A stretch of DNA of 64,000 bases from CATOSD01 sp965226695 (GCA_965226695.1 OZ245405.1:310001-374000), one strand, 5' to 3'. Positions 1 to 8,951 are shown, counted from the stretch's first letter. Program-made: numbers and translations. Notes: generated by a model from the sequence alone, not told the origin.

Positions 1-2
1 GG

Positions 3-257
3 TCGCCCGTAGATCGCGAGCAGGTGATGCGGCGAGAGGACTTCGCCAGCGACCTCGCCCGGCTGGTGGACGAGCTGGTCCGAAACCCTGAGGCGCTCGA
101 CCACCTCAGGCAGCCCCTTCGAGACCTGTACGAGACGCAGCGGGCTCGACGCTATCTTCGAGAGCTGCTTCCAGGTGATGAAGAGTTGAGAGGGATCATT
201 GCGGCGGCCGAGGAGGAGTGCCTCGCTGAGCTGTCGGATGAAGGGGATGGCTCATGA
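3..257 (+). CDS. C-terminal fragment of a probable SbcD/YhaO-like DNA repair nuclease (cut by left edge)
   Basis: The reading frame is open to the left edge, so only about the last 84 residues are present. They form a charged helical tail rich in Arg, Glu and Leu with no catalytic motif. The stop codon overlaps the start of the next gene (ATGA). In many bacteria a metallophosphoesterase of the SbcD/YhaO type lies directly upstream of a YhaN-like ATPase, and that context is the main reason for the call. The fragment alone cannot prove it. A GTG codon at 24 could be read as a start, but continuous coding potential on its 5' side makes an edge-truncated gene more likely. Confidence 0.5.
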   Translation, partial: SPVDREQVMRREDFASDLARLVDELVRNPEALDHLRQPLRDLYETQRARRYLRELLPGDEELRGIIAAAEEECLAELSDEGDGS

Positions 258-3200
258 AGCTCGTTCAGCTTCACGTCGAAGGCTTTGGCCACTTCCGCGA
301 TCACGTCGTGGGCCCCCTGAACAGCAGCGTGACCGTGCTGCATGGGCCGAACGAGGCGGGCAAGAGCACACTTCTGGCTTTCATCCGCACGATACTGTTC
401 GGGTTCCCATCGCGCGGACGAGACGACTACTACCCGCCACTCGCCGGAGGACGCCACGGCGGACGCGTTACCCTGGTCGACGACGATGGCGAGAGCTATG
501 CGCTGGAGCGCTTTGCCGGTCCCCGAGGCGGTCGTCCAGTGCTTCGCACCGAATCCGGAGCGCCTGCGACGCTGGAACAACTGATTGGCTACGCGACGCT
601 GAACCTGTTCAGCAACGTGTTCGCCTTCAGCTTGGACGAGATACAGAGCGAGGGGCTGATGAGCGACTCTGAGGTCTCCGGACGACTGTACAGCGTCGGC
701 ATGGGCGCGTCGGGTCTGCCGGAGTTCAGCAGGAGTCTGGACGACCGCCGGAACAGTCTCTTTCGGCCGCGTGGGAGCGCGCAGAAGATCCCGCGTCTGC
801 TGAGTGATCTGAGCGACGTCGACGAGCGTCTGCGCGTGATCCAAGGCAACGCCGACGAGTACCGTGGTCTCACCGGCAAACAAGAGGTCATCCAGCAGGA
901 ACTGAGGCAGGCCAACGAAGAGAACTACAGACTGAACGTCCGGCTGTCGGCGGTGGAGAATCTGCTCGAGGGCTGGGACGACTGGGTGGTGCTCGAGGGT
1001 CTGGAGGCGCAGATGCGGGAGCTTCCCGAGATCGAGCGATTTCCCGAGAGCGCGATCGAACGGCTGGAGGCCTTCGAGGAGCGAGTTCGCCAAGCCACTG
1101 AGGACCGGGACGAGGCGGGCTTGGAGTTGCGCCGGGTATCCGAAGCGGCGGAGACCGCCATTCCTGGTGAGAAGCTGCTGGACGACTCGGAGCGGATCGA
1201 GGCCATCCGCCGCGCTCGGAGCAGTTTCGACAACTCTGTGCAAGACCTTCCAGACCGCCAGAACGAACTCCGCGAGATGGAGGACGTGCTGTCGGAGTCC
1301 CTCCTTAAGCTGGACAGCGGCCGGGACGAGGCGAGCCTTGACAGTCTCGACACGTCCATTGGAGCGCGCCAGCAGGTTGAGACCTGGCGAGAGCGGCTCA
1401 ACGAGCACTCAGCCGCCGAGAGCGCGGCGGGCGTCAGGTTCGAGCAAGCCACGGGGCTGCTGGAGGAGCTGAAGACCGAGGAACAGCAGGCACAGGACAA
1501 ACTGCGGGCCGACTCTACCGCCGCGGCCTCGCTCGGCCTGCGCCCCGCTAGCGGAAGGCTGGAAGACCTGCTGGAAGACCGTGAGGACGTGGAGCGTGTC
1601 CGTCGTGAACGCGGCAGCTTCGACGACTCAGTGCGCGACCTGCCCGAGCGCCGTGCAGAGTTGGTCGCCAAGGAAACCGACCTGGCCAGGCAACTGCGGG
1701 ACCTCGGCCAGGGCTGGAACGAGTCCAGGGTGGACGATTTTGACACCTCCGTGGTGTTCCGTGAGGAGGTCGATGGCTTCAGAAAGAGGCTCTCAGACCA
1801 GGCCGCACGGGTTCGGAGCTCGGCAGAGCAGCTTGAGAGGGAGCGGGCCGAACTGGCGGATCGCCAGTCCGCGGTAGAGCAGGCACAGGCCCGCGTGCCG
1901 GGGGAACAGCCGGCGCTGGACGGTCCTGACATCGACCTGAGGAGGAGCGCGCTGCGCACCTCCCGCAGCCGGCTCAACGACCACGACCGCGCCGGTCTCA
2001 ATCTGGACAACCTGCGAATGCAACTCGCGGCGCTGACGGGCGACAGAGCATCGGCGGGCACGGCGCCGGTAAGTTCCTCGTTGCCGCTTCCCGTGCTGTT
2101 GGGAGTCGCGGGCATCGTGTTGGTGCTGGCCGGTGTGTATCTGGGCCAGGAGTCGCTGCTGTTAGGAGTTGTCGCCGGAGTAGTCCTGCTGCTTGCGGCC
2201 GCGTACCTTCTGGCGCGTAGCCGCGGCGTCTTTGTGAAAGCCGAAAATCCGCTCGCGGGCGCTGTCGCCGGCGGAGTGAGTGACGCCGAGACGGCCCTGG
2301 AGTGGGCCAGGGATCGCTTGCTGGAGGCTGCGCAGCCGCTCGGGGTGGATAACGTCCCCACAGACGATGTCCTGGACAACGTGGAGGCGGACCTTGAGAC
2401 CGCTTCTGGCATCCTATCGACGTGGAACGAGTCTAACAGGCGGTTGGAGGAGGCGAGACTCGCACTCGAAGAGCAGGAGCGGCGAGTCGCGCATGCAAAT
2501 GAGCAGGCGACTTACGCGGTGGAATCTGAGACCGCTGCCCAGGATGAGTGGCGCCAGTGGCTCGAGCGGCACGGGTTAAACGAGGGCCTGACTCCAGAGG
2601 GCATGGTGGGGTTCACCGGGCGTATCGGAACGTCCAGGGAAGCCTTGGAAAGCGTGCGGGGAATGCGCCGGCGCGTGTCCGCGATCGGGGTGGACATAGA
2701 CAAGTACGGAGAGCTGGTACAGCCGCTGGCAGGCAGGTACGGCATCCCGCTCGACGATGCCAGCGATCAGCGCGTCATGGCGGTGGCAGACACGCTCATA
2801 GAGAGTTTCGACGCGGTTCGAGAGCTGGTGGTCCAGCGGGACGACGTGCTTGCCAGACTGCGCCAGCAGGAGAAGGCCGTTTTGGCCGCGTCCGACGAGC
2901 ACGGAAGCGCGTCTCGTGAGTTGGAGGACAGGCAGTCAGAATGGCGCGGCTGGCTTCGCGAGCGGGGGCTGAACGAGAGTTTCACCCCCGACGCTCTCCT
3001 GCAGTTCTTAGCTCGCGCCGAAACCGCCCGCGCCCGCAGGACCGAGACCCATAGAATGCGACTGCGTGTGTCTGCCATCGAAGTGGATATCGGTCAGTTC
3101 AGGAACCAGGTGGCTCCCCTGGCCCGGAAACACGGCGTCACGCTCGATACCGATGACCCGATCCAGCTCGCCACTGCGGCCGACACCCTGATCGGCAGGC

Positions 3201-4162
3201 TTGAGGAGGCCCGGAAGCAGGTCTCGGAGCGCGAGCAGGCACTTCAGCAGGAGAACCAGCAAGGGCAGCGCCTCGAGCAGTTGGAGCAACGTCGGAAGTT
3301 GGCCGCTGAGGACTTCTCCAAGCTTCTCACCGCGGGCGGCGCCGACGATGCCGAGGAGTTCCGTCGCAGGGCAGCGCAGTACTCGCAGCGACAGGAACTG
3401 GAGACCCAGCGGGACGAACGCCTGGGTAGCCTCAGCCGGCTGAGTGGCCCGGACGACCGGCTGGCGGCTTTCAGGGACTCGCTCGCCGGGTCTGAACCGG
3501 ACCTGCTCCGCAACGAATCCAGAACGCTCTCCGAACAGATAGCCACTCTGAACTCCCAACGCGACGAGCTTAACCAGGAGCACGGGGGAAACACAATCGA
3601 AATAGACAGGCTTGCTGCCGAGGAGGAGTCGTCTGAACTGCGTATCCGGCGAAACGTGCTGATGGAGCAGCTGCGGGAAGACGCGCGGGAGTGGTCGCGG
3701 CTGACCATCGCCGGCGTGATCCTGGAGAGGACACAGAGGAAGTTCGAGCAGGAGCGGCAACCCAGTGTCATCCGGCACGCAGAAGAGTTTTTCTCGAACG
3801 TGACCGGTCGTCGGTACACACGTCTCTTTGCCCCAGTCGGCGAACAGACGATCACGGTGACGGACGCCTCCGGGCGGGACAGGCGGCCAGCAGAGCTGAG
3901 CCGGGGCACGCGAGAGCAGCTGTACCTCGCGCTGCGTTTCGGGTTGATACGCGAATTCGGTGAGCACGCAGAACGGCTGCCGGTCGTCGTGGACGAGGCG
4001 CTTGTTAACTTCGATCCCGCGCGGGCCAGGCTGGCCGCCGGCGCGTTCGCCAAGCTGTCCGAGTCCAACCAGGTGCTAGTCTTCACCTGCCACCACACAA
4101 TCGCGGACATGTTCGCTGACGAGGGAGCCCAAGTTTTGGAGATCGGTCAACCTGACGGCTGA
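254..4162 (+). CDS. YhaN-like SMC/Rad50-type AAA ATPase, membrane-anchored, with internal duplications
   Basis: Large ATPase of 1302 residues, probably the ATPase half of an SbcCD/YhaN-type DNA repair complex. The N-terminal Walker A is GPNEAGKST near residue 32. The C-terminal ABC signature (LSRGTREQ, about 1213) and Walker B (VVVDEALVNFDP, about 1242) complete the split head. Between them lie long Glu/Arg-rich coiled coils. Residues about 609-655 contain two adjacent hydrophobic segments, as in Bacillus YhaN, so the coiled coil is probably membrane-attached. Two internal duplications are visible: about 313-409 resembles 444-532 (shared SSFDNSVQDLP / GSFDDSVRDLP), and about 763-860 resembles 895-990 (shared GLNE, VSAI.VDI). 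The family is usually shorter (YhaN about 960 residues). The start ATG overlaps the upstream stop, indicating translational coupling. Confidence 0.85.
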   Translation: MKLVQLHVEGFGHFRDHVVGPLNSSVTVLHGPNEAGKSTLLAFIRTILFGFPSRGRDDYYPPLAGGRHGGRVTLVDDDGESYALERFAGPRGGRPVLRTESGAPATLEQLIGYATLNLFSNVFAFSLDEIQSEGLMSDSEVSGRLYSVGMGASGLPEFSRSLDDRRNSLFRPRGSAQKIPRLLSDLSDVDERLRVIQGNADEYRGLTGKQEVIQQELRQANEENYRLNVRLSAVENLLEGWDDWVVLEGLEAQMRELPEIERFPESAIERLEAFEERVRQATEDRDEAGLELRRVSEAAETAIPGEKLLDDSERIEAIRRARSSFDNSVQDLPDRQNELREMEDVLSESLLKLDSGRDEASLDSLDTSIGARQQVETWRERLNEHSAAESAAGVRFEQATGLLEELKTEEQQAQDKLRADSTAAASLGLRPASGRLEDLLEDREDVERVRRERGSFDDSVRDLPERRAELVAKETDLARQLRDLGQGWNESRVDDFDTSVVFREEVDGFRKRLSDQAARVRSSAEQLERERAELADRQSAVEQAQARVPGEQPALDGPDIDLRRSALRTSRSRLNDHDRAGLNLDNLRMQLAALTGDRASAGTAPVSSSLPLPVLLGVAGIVLVLAGVYLGQESLLLGVVAGVVLLLAAAYLLARSRGVFVKAENPLAGAVAGGVSDAETALEWARDRLLEAAQPLGVDNVPTDDVLDNVEADLETASGILSTWNESNRRLEEARLALEEQERRVAHANEQATYAVESETAAQDEWRQWLERHGLNEGLTPEGMVGFTGRIGTSREALESVRGMRRRVSAIGVDIDKYGELVQPLAGRYGIPLDDASDQRVMAVADTLIESFDAVRELVVQRDDVLARLRQQEKAVLAASDEHGSASRELEDRQSEWRGWLRERGLNESFTPDALLQFLARAETARARRTETHRMRLRVSAIEVDIGQFRNQVAPLARKHGVTLDTDDPIQLATAADTLIGRLEEARKQVSEREQALQQENQQGQRLEQLEQRRKLAAEDFSKLLTAGGADDAEEFRRRAAQYSQRQELETQRDERLGSLSRLSGPDDRLAAFRDSLAGSEPDLLRNESRTLSEQIATLNSQRDELNQEHGGNTIEIDRLAAEEESSELRIRRNVLMEQLREDAREWSRLTIAGVILERTQRKFEQERQPSVIRHAEEFFSNVTGRRYTRLFAPVGEQTITVTDASGRDRRPAELSRGTREQLYLALRFGLIREFGEHAERLPVVVDEALVNFDPARARLAAGAFAKLSESNQVLVFTCHHTIADMFADEGAQVLEIGQPDG

Positions 4163-4361
4163 CGTCCGGCCCGTCATAACGGTTACATTGTGTCATTACT
4201 GGCAAGACACAGAACGGGGAGTGAGGCAACCGCCACACTGCCGCAAGTGGAGGTGGCGGACATGTTCGACTATGTCATCCACAATTACCTGAACGTCCGA
4301 CTTGTCGAGAGAAGGTAGGCCGGCGTCGCCGCAAGTTTCGCCCGCGCCCCTCGCCTCGCCC

Positions 4362-5360
4362 ATGCGCCGCGTTCTCATCCTCGCGCCGTTCAGCGCCCAT
4401 GCCCTGGAGCGCCTGCGCGCGCGCGCTGACGTCGCACACGAGAGCTGGCTGTGCTCGCGCAGGCTCTACGCGCCGGAAGAGCTTGCAGAGCGCATCAATC
4501 GAGATGGCGTAGACTGCCTGGTGGTGGAGTCGGACTTCGTGTTCGACGAGGTGTTCGAGAGCGCCCCGATGCTGAGGTTCGTGGGCGTGTGCCGTGGCTC
4601 CATAAGCAACGTGGACGTTGAGGCGGCGACGCGATGCGGGGTGCTGGTCGTCAACACGCCCGCCCGAAACGCCCGGGCCGTCGCCGAGCACACGCTGGGG
4701 CTGATGCTCGCGCTGGCCCGCCGCATCGTCGAGGGGCACAACTACGTCGCCCGGGGCCGTTGGCTCAATCCCGCCGAACCCTATGCTGACATGCGCGGCA
4801 CCGAGCTCGGCGGCAAGACCGTGGGCATCGTGGGACTGGGGGCGATCGGGCGCGAGCTCGCCCGCGTTTGCGCCGCGCTGGGCATGGAGGTCACCGCCTA
4901 CGATCCGTACGCGGGCGACCCGCCCGCCGGCGTGCGAATGCTGGCCCTCGGCGACCTGATGGCGCGGGCGGACTTCGTTTGCGTGCACGCGCCGGCCACC
5001 CCCGACACTCGTGGGCTGCTGAGCGCCGAGATGCTGGCCCTGATGAAGACGACCGCCTTCCTGGTGAGCGCCGCCGATCCGTCCGTCGTGGCCCGCGCCC
5101 CGCTGGTGGAGGCCCTGCGAGCACGCCGGATCGCGGGCGCGGCGTTCGACGTGTTCGAGACGCACCCCGTCGCGCCGGACAATCCCCTGCTGTCGCTCGA
5201 CAACGTGGTCCTCAGTCCACACGTGGGCGGCGCTACCGGCGAGACCGTGGAGCGGCATTCGCGGGCGATGGCCGACGATCTGCTGCGCCACTGGGCCGGC
5301 GAGCGCCCGCTGAACCTGGTAAATCCCGGCGTGTGGGCGACACGTGGGCGCGATGGCTGA
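4362..5360 (+). CDS. D-isomer-specific 2-hydroxyacid dehydrogenase family protein, catalytic Arg replaced
   Basis: A 332-residue protein of the D-2-hydroxyacid dehydrogenase fold (phosphoglycerate/lactate dehydrogenase family), expected to reduce a 2-keto acid with NAD(P)H. The Rossmann motif GLGAIG lies near residue 157. E266 (DVFETHP) and H287 (SPHVGGAT), the usual Glu and His of the active site, are present. The segment that normally reads INTARG reads VSAADP, so the catalytic Arg is Asp239 and the following Gly is Pro. This casts doubt on ordinary dehydrogenase activity. The ATG at 4362 was chosen over an upstream in-frame TTG at 4302 because family homology begins here. It overlaps the kinase gene downstream and likely belongs to the same operon. 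Confidence 0.85.
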   Translation: MRRVLILAPFSAHALERLRARADVAHESWLCSRRLYAPEELAERINRDGVDCLVVESDFVFDEVFESAPMLRFVGVCRGSISNVDVEAATRCGVLVVNTPARNARAVAEHTLGLMLALARRIVEGHNYVARGRWLNPAEPYADMRGTELGGKTVGIVGLGAIGRELARVCAALGMEVTAYDPYAGDPPAGVRMLALGDLMARADFVCVHAPATPDTRGLLSAEMLALMKTTAFLVSAADPSVVARAPLVEALRARRIAGAAFDVFETHPVAPDNPLLSLDNVVLSPHVGGATGETVERHSRAMADDLLRHWAGERPLNLVNPGVWATRGRDG

Positions 5361-6852
5361 CGGCGCGGTGGTGGTGGACGCGGGCTCGAGCGCGGCGCGC
5401 TGCCTGGTATTCGACGAGAACGGGCGCGTGGCGGGTTCGTCCGCCGGCGCATGGCGGTACGCCACGCCCGCGGATGCGCCGGACCTGGCCCGCGAGTTCG
5501 ATACGTCGGCGCTGTGGGCCGACCTGTGTTCGCTTGTCCGGCCAGCGCTCCAAGACGCCGGAACCGAGCCGTCGCGAATAGGCGCCGTAGCCGTCACGGG
5601 GCAGCGGCAGGCCGTCGTGTTTCTCGACGCCGCCGGACGCGAGCTGTACGCCGGGCCCAACCTGGACTTGCGGGCGGTGTTCGAGGGTGCCCAGCTCGAC
5701 GACGAGGACGCCGACGCCATTCGCGCCGCCACGGGCCGCCTGCCGTCGATGCTGTTCACCCACGCGAAGCTGCGCTGGTTCCGGGAACACCGCCCGAGGG
5801 CCTATGCTAAAATAGCCTGCATTCTGACGCTGCCCGACTGGGTCGCGTGGAAGCTGACCGGCGAGCTGGCTGCCGAGCCCTCGCTCGCCGTCGAGGCGGG
5901 TCTGCTGGACGTCCGCACGGGTGCTTGGCGCGCGCAGCCGTTCGACGAGGCGGGTATCGACCCTGAAGGGGTGCGGCTTCTGTCTCCGGGCGAGTTCGCG
6001 GGCGCCGTGCGCGCGGACGCGGCGCGGGATACGGGCCTGGCAGAGGGCGTCCCAGTATGCGTCGCTGGGCCGGACACGCAGTGCGGCCTGCTTGGCATGG
6101 ACGTCGCGGACGCGGACGAGGTGGGCATAGTTGCCGGGTGGAGCGTTCCGCTACAGATGGTGACCAAAGCGCCTATGCCGGCATGCGAGGCCGACGCCTG
6201 GACGGGCCTGTTTCTCGATGGCGGCAAGGGCGTGCTGGAGTGCAATGCCGGCGACCTGGGCAACCAGCAACGCTGGCTCGCGGAGATGCTGTTCGGCGCT
6301 GCCGAACAGGGGCTCGAGGCCATGAACGCGCTCGCCGCTGCCGCCCCTCGTGGCGCGCACGGCACGACCGCGCTGTTCGGCCACCCGCGCATGGACCCGG
6401 CGCGCCTGGGCATGAGAACGGGCGGGCTGCTCTTTCCGGCGCCGGTGACGTTCAGCGAGATTGGGCGCGGCCACCTTGCCAGGGCGCAGGTGGAGTCCGC
6501 CGCCTTCACCGTTCGCGCCAACCTGGAGCAACTGGAGCGAGCGGCTGGCGTTCGGGCGCGGGTCGTGCGGTTGGGCGGGGGCATGGCGCGAATGCCGCTG
6601 TTCGGCGAGATAGTGGCCGCGGTGCTGGGCCGGCAAATCGGCGTGTCCGCCTCGGGAAACGTGAGCGCGCTCGGCGCGTACCTGCGCGCGACCGCCGCGC
6701 TCGGGGGCCGCTCCGCCTCGGTAGAGGCGGCATCCAGCGCGAGGGTGCGGCTCGCCGCACTCGACCCCGAGCCGCTGGCCGCCGCCGAGTACGAGGACGC
6801 ATACAGGCGATGGCTGGAGCTGGTAAAAGAGATGGAAGGCTGGACGCTGTGA
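5353..6852 (+). CDS. FGGY-family carbohydrate kinase
   Basis: About 499 residues. This is the usual length of the FGGY sugar kinases (xylulokinase, ribulokinase, glycerol kinase), which phosphorylate a sugar or polyol with ATP. The N-terminal phosphate-binding segment (VVVDAGSSAARCLVFDENG) and a C-terminal ATP-binding segment (VVRLGGGMARMPLFGEIVA) are visible, with the expected Trp/Asp-containing substrate region between (PDWVAWKLTGE). The substrate cannot be read from sequence. It starts inside the end of the dehydrogenase gene and its stop overlaps the GTG of the aldolase gene, so three successive catabolic genes are translationally coupled. Confidence 0.88.
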   Translation: MADGAVVVDAGSSAARCLVFDENGRVAGSSAGAWRYATPADAPDLAREFDTSALWADLCSLVRPALQDAGTEPSRIGAVAVTGQRQAVVFLDAAGRELYAGPNLDLRAVFEGAQLDDEDADAIRAATGRLPSMLFTHAKLRWFREHRPRAYAKIACILTLPDWVAWKLTGELAAEPSLAVEAGLLDVRTGAWRAQPFDEAGIDPEGVRLLSPGEFAGAVRADAARDTGLAEGVPVCVAGPDTQCGLLGMDVADADEVGIVAGWSVPLQMVTKAPMPACEADAWTGLFLDGGKGVLECNAGDLGNQQRWLAEMLFGAAEQGLEAMNALAAAAPRGAHGTTALFGHPRMDPARLGMRTGGLLFPAPVTFSEIGRGHLARAQVESAAFTVRANLEQLERAAGVRARVVRLGGGMARMPLFGEIVAAVLGRQIGVSASGNVSALGAYLRATAALGGRSASVEAASSARVRLAALDPEPLAAAEYEDAYRRWLELVKEMEGWTL

Positions 6853-7526
6853 GCGAGGACTTTGGCGAAGCCAGGCGCATGGTGGCGTCGGCCGCGCGGG
6901 AGATGGCGGCCGGCGGGCTGGTGACCGGGTCGAGCGGCAACGTCAGCCTGCGGCTGGCCGACGGCCTGTTCGCCGTCACGCCGTCGGGCGTGCCGTACAC
7001 GCGGCTTCGCGACGAGGACGTCGTCATCATAGACAGCGAGGCCGAGCCGGTCGAACCGGAGGAAGGTGCATGGTCCCAAACCGACCTCGCGCCGTCGTCC
7101 GAGACTCTGCTGCACTTGGCGATCTACGCCGCGCGGCCCGACGTGGGGGCCGTGGTGCACACGCACGCGGTCTACTCCAGCGTGGCTGCCGTGGCTGGCC
7201 TGGACGTGCCCCCCATCATCGACGAGATGATGCTGTCGGTCGGAGGAGCTGTCAGGGTCTCCGAGTACCGCTTCCCCGGGACGCAGGATCTGGCGGACAG
7301 CGTGGTGGCTGCACTGGGCGAGCGCAACGCCGCGCTGATTCGCAACCACGGCGCGGTAGGCGTGGGCCGCGATCTGGCCTCGGCGCTCGACGTATGCTTC
7401 CTGGTAGAGCGGATGGCGCAGGTGTTCGTGTTCGCCTCGCTACTCGGAGGCGCAAACCCGCTGCCCGCCGAGGCGGTGGAGACGGAGCTGGCCCTGTACA
7501 GAATGCGGCGGGCCGCGGAAGCGTGA
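6849..7526 (+). CDS. Class II aldolase/adducin family protein (fuculose-phosphate aldolase-like)
   Basis: About 225 residues, the normal size of zinc-dependent class II aldolases and related decarboxylases/epimerases acting on sugar phosphates. The visible motifs are the substrate phosphate loop (TGSSGNVS), catalytic Glu (SSETLLH), zinc ligands HTHA and the third His in RNHGA. GTG at 6849 was chosen because it overlaps the kinase stop codon (GTGA) and homology begins with the next residues. Following an FGGY kinase, it probably cleaves or decarboxylates the phosphorylated sugar made by that kinase. L-fuculose/L-rhamnulose-type aldolase and 3-oxo-tetronate-phosphate decarboxylase are both possible. 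Confidence 0.85.
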   Translation: MSEDFGEARRMVASAAREMAAGGLVTGSSGNVSLRLADGLFAVTPSGVPYTRLRDEDVVIIDSEAEPVEPEEGAWSQTDLAPSSETLLHLAIYAARPDVGAVVHTHAVYSSVAAVAGLDVPPIIDEMMLSVGGAVRVSEYRFPGTQDLADSVVAALGERNAALIRNHGAVGVGRDLASALDVCFLVERMAQVFVFASLLGGANPLPAEAVETELALYRMRRAAEA

Positions 7527-7536
7527 GGTCACTTTC

Positions 7537-7908
7537 ATGGTAACTGTCCCCGGCTTTCTGCTGAGACGGCTATACGTCAAGAACAGCCTGCGGAATACCG
7601 CTGCGGGTTTCGAGTTCCGGTTGCGCAACGGCCTCGGTTCCGGCTACGCCCACCGAATGCTGCCGCTCGCGGTGGACGGCGTGGATCTTCCTCTGGAGAG
7701 GGCCTCGTTCGTGCTGGAGGGCGAGGAGACGCCGTTCGCGGCGGTGTCGCGAGAGCGCACCTTCACCCTTGGGCTGAACACAGTCATCACCATACGCGTG
7801 AAGGGCGTGACCCTGGACGCCGGGCCGCACAAGATAGGCATGGGCTTCGAGGCTCCGGGACTGGGCGAGCTGCGTTTCGACTTCACCGACGTGCCCGCGG
7901 ATGCCTAG
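7537..7908 (+). CDS. Small CGDB/DUF6379-like protein (C-glycoside deglycosidase beta-subunit family)
   Basis: A 123-residue all-beta protein. Its pattern (LYVKNSLRNTAAGFEFRLRN near the N-terminus, a VDGVDLP segment, and LDAGPHKIGMGFE near the C-terminus) resembles the small beta subunits of C-glycoside deglycosidases, formerly DUF6379. Those subunits normally work with a TIM-barrel alpha subunit of the xylose-isomerase type, and none is encoded nearby. It may instead be a lectin-like or accessory subunit of another sugar enzyme in this cluster. It lies 10 nt after the aldolase gene and overlaps the epimerase gene. The family call rests on remembered pattern similarity and is moderate. Confidence 0.5.
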   Translation: MVTVPGFLLRRLYVKNSLRNTAAGFEFRLRNGLGSGYAHRMLPLAVDGVDLPLERASFVLEGEETPFAAVSRERTFTLGLNTVITIRVKGVTLDAGPHKIGMGFEAPGLGELRFDFTDVPADA

Positions 7909-8866
7909 CGAGATTCGGCGCGTGGCCGTCACGGGCGCGGCGGGCTACGTTGGGCGGTCTCTGATTGCGCGGCTGGCGCGGGACGCCGCGGTGGACCGCA
8001 TCCTCGCGCTGGACGTGCGCCCGCTGCCGGCGGACGCCGCGAAGGGGCCTGTCGTCTTCGCGCGCCACGACGTGACGCGCCCGTTCGGACCGCTGCTGCG
8101 CGAGCACCGCATCGACGCGCTGGCCCATCTCGCCTACGTGCTGCGTCCCTCGCGGGACCGCGAAGCCGCCCGCCGCGTCAACGTAGATGGCGCCGCCAGC
8201 GCGCTCGCCTCGTGCGAGGCCGCCGGCGTGCGGCATGTCCTCTACCTCAGCAGCTCCAGCGTCTACGGCGCCCACGCCGACAACCCGCCGCTGCTGGACG
8301 AAGACGCGCAGCCGCGCCCTCCCAGGGGCTTCCAGTACTCGGAGGACAAGGCCGCCGCCGAGCGGCTGATCGCCGACTTCGCCGCGAGCCGCCCGGGCTT
8401 CAGCGCCATCGTGCTGCGCGCCTGCCCGGCGCTCGGACCCAAAGCCGACAACTTCATCGCCTCCGCCTTCTCCAAGCCCTTCCTCGTCGGCGCGCGCGGG
8501 CACGACCCGCAGATGCAGCTCGTACACGAGGACGACTTGGCCGAGGCGCTGTGCCGGTGCCTGCTGAGCCGCGTGTCGGGCACGTACAATCTGGCGGGCG
8601 ACGGCCTGATACGATGGAGCGAGATGGCGCGCATGTTCGGCAGGCGCGTGCTGTGGCTGCCCGGGCCGCTGCTGCGCTTTCTCGTCGGCGCGTCGTGGGC
8701 GCTGCGGCTGCAAGGCGACTCGCCCCCCAGCGGCCTGAGCTTCATCACCCATACCTGGGCGGCGAGCAACGACAAGCTCAAGCGAGAGCTCGGCATACGC
8801 CCCCGGCACACCTCGCGGGAGGCGTGGGCCGCTTTCGCCTCGAGGGAGCGGGCCGCCGGAGGCTAG
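7901..8866 (+). CDS. NAD-dependent epimerase/dehydratase (extended SDR)
   Basis: A 321-residue extended short-chain dehydrogenase. The nucleotide-binding GAAGYVG is at the N-terminus, the catalytic Ser lies in SSSSVYG, and the Tyr/Lys pair lies in YSEDK. Such proteins epimerise, dehydrate or reduce sugar (often nucleotide-sugar) substrates bound to NAD(P). It overlaps the preceding small gene by 8 nt and is the last gene of the tightly packed catabolic run. Residues after about 230 (LWLPGPLLRFLVGASWALRL) are hydrophobic and resemble the C-terminal part of UDP-glucose 4-epimerase-like relatives. Exact substrate unknown. Confidence 0.85.
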   Translation: MPSEIRRVAVTGAAGYVGRSLIARLARDAAVDRILALDVRPLPADAAKGPVVFARHDVTRPFGPLLREHRIDALAHLAYVLRPSRDREAARRVNVDGAASALASCEAAGVRHVLYLSSSSVYGAHADNPPLLDEDAQPRPPRGFQYSEDKAAAERLIADFAASRPGFSAIVLRACPALGPKADNFIASAFSKPFLVGARGHDPQMQLVHEDDLAEALCRCLLSRVSGTYNLAGDGLIRWSEMARMFGRRVLWLPGPLLRFLVGASWALRLQGDSPPSGLSFITHTWAASNDKLKRELGIRPRHTSREAWAAFASRERAAGG

Positions 8867-8892
8867 CGTGCGGCTCCCTTTGTGACATCCGC

Positions 8893-8917
8893 AGGGGCGG
8901 GTTTGAAACCCGCCCTG
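8893..8917. repeat. Dispersed palindromic element (ggggcgggttt / aaacccgccc)
   Basis: Near-perfect inverted repeat with a one-base centre in the 85-bp spacer between the epimerase and nucleoside hydrolase genes. Full or degenerate copies of the same core recur at 9952, 11060, 14942, 18031 and 45133, always between genes. Confidence 0.8.
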
Positions 8918-8951
8918 GTGTGACCGATCCCGAAGGACAGGACAGAATTAC

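Noticed and set aside
152..1408. Long minus-strand open frame opposite the YhaN-like gene
   Set aside because: Composition shadow of a GC-rich gene: it has no recognisable motif, while the plus-strand frame carries Walker motifs.
4163..4361. Small gene in the spacer after the YhaN-like gene
   Set aside because: A short frame exists but has no ribosome site and no recognisable pattern.
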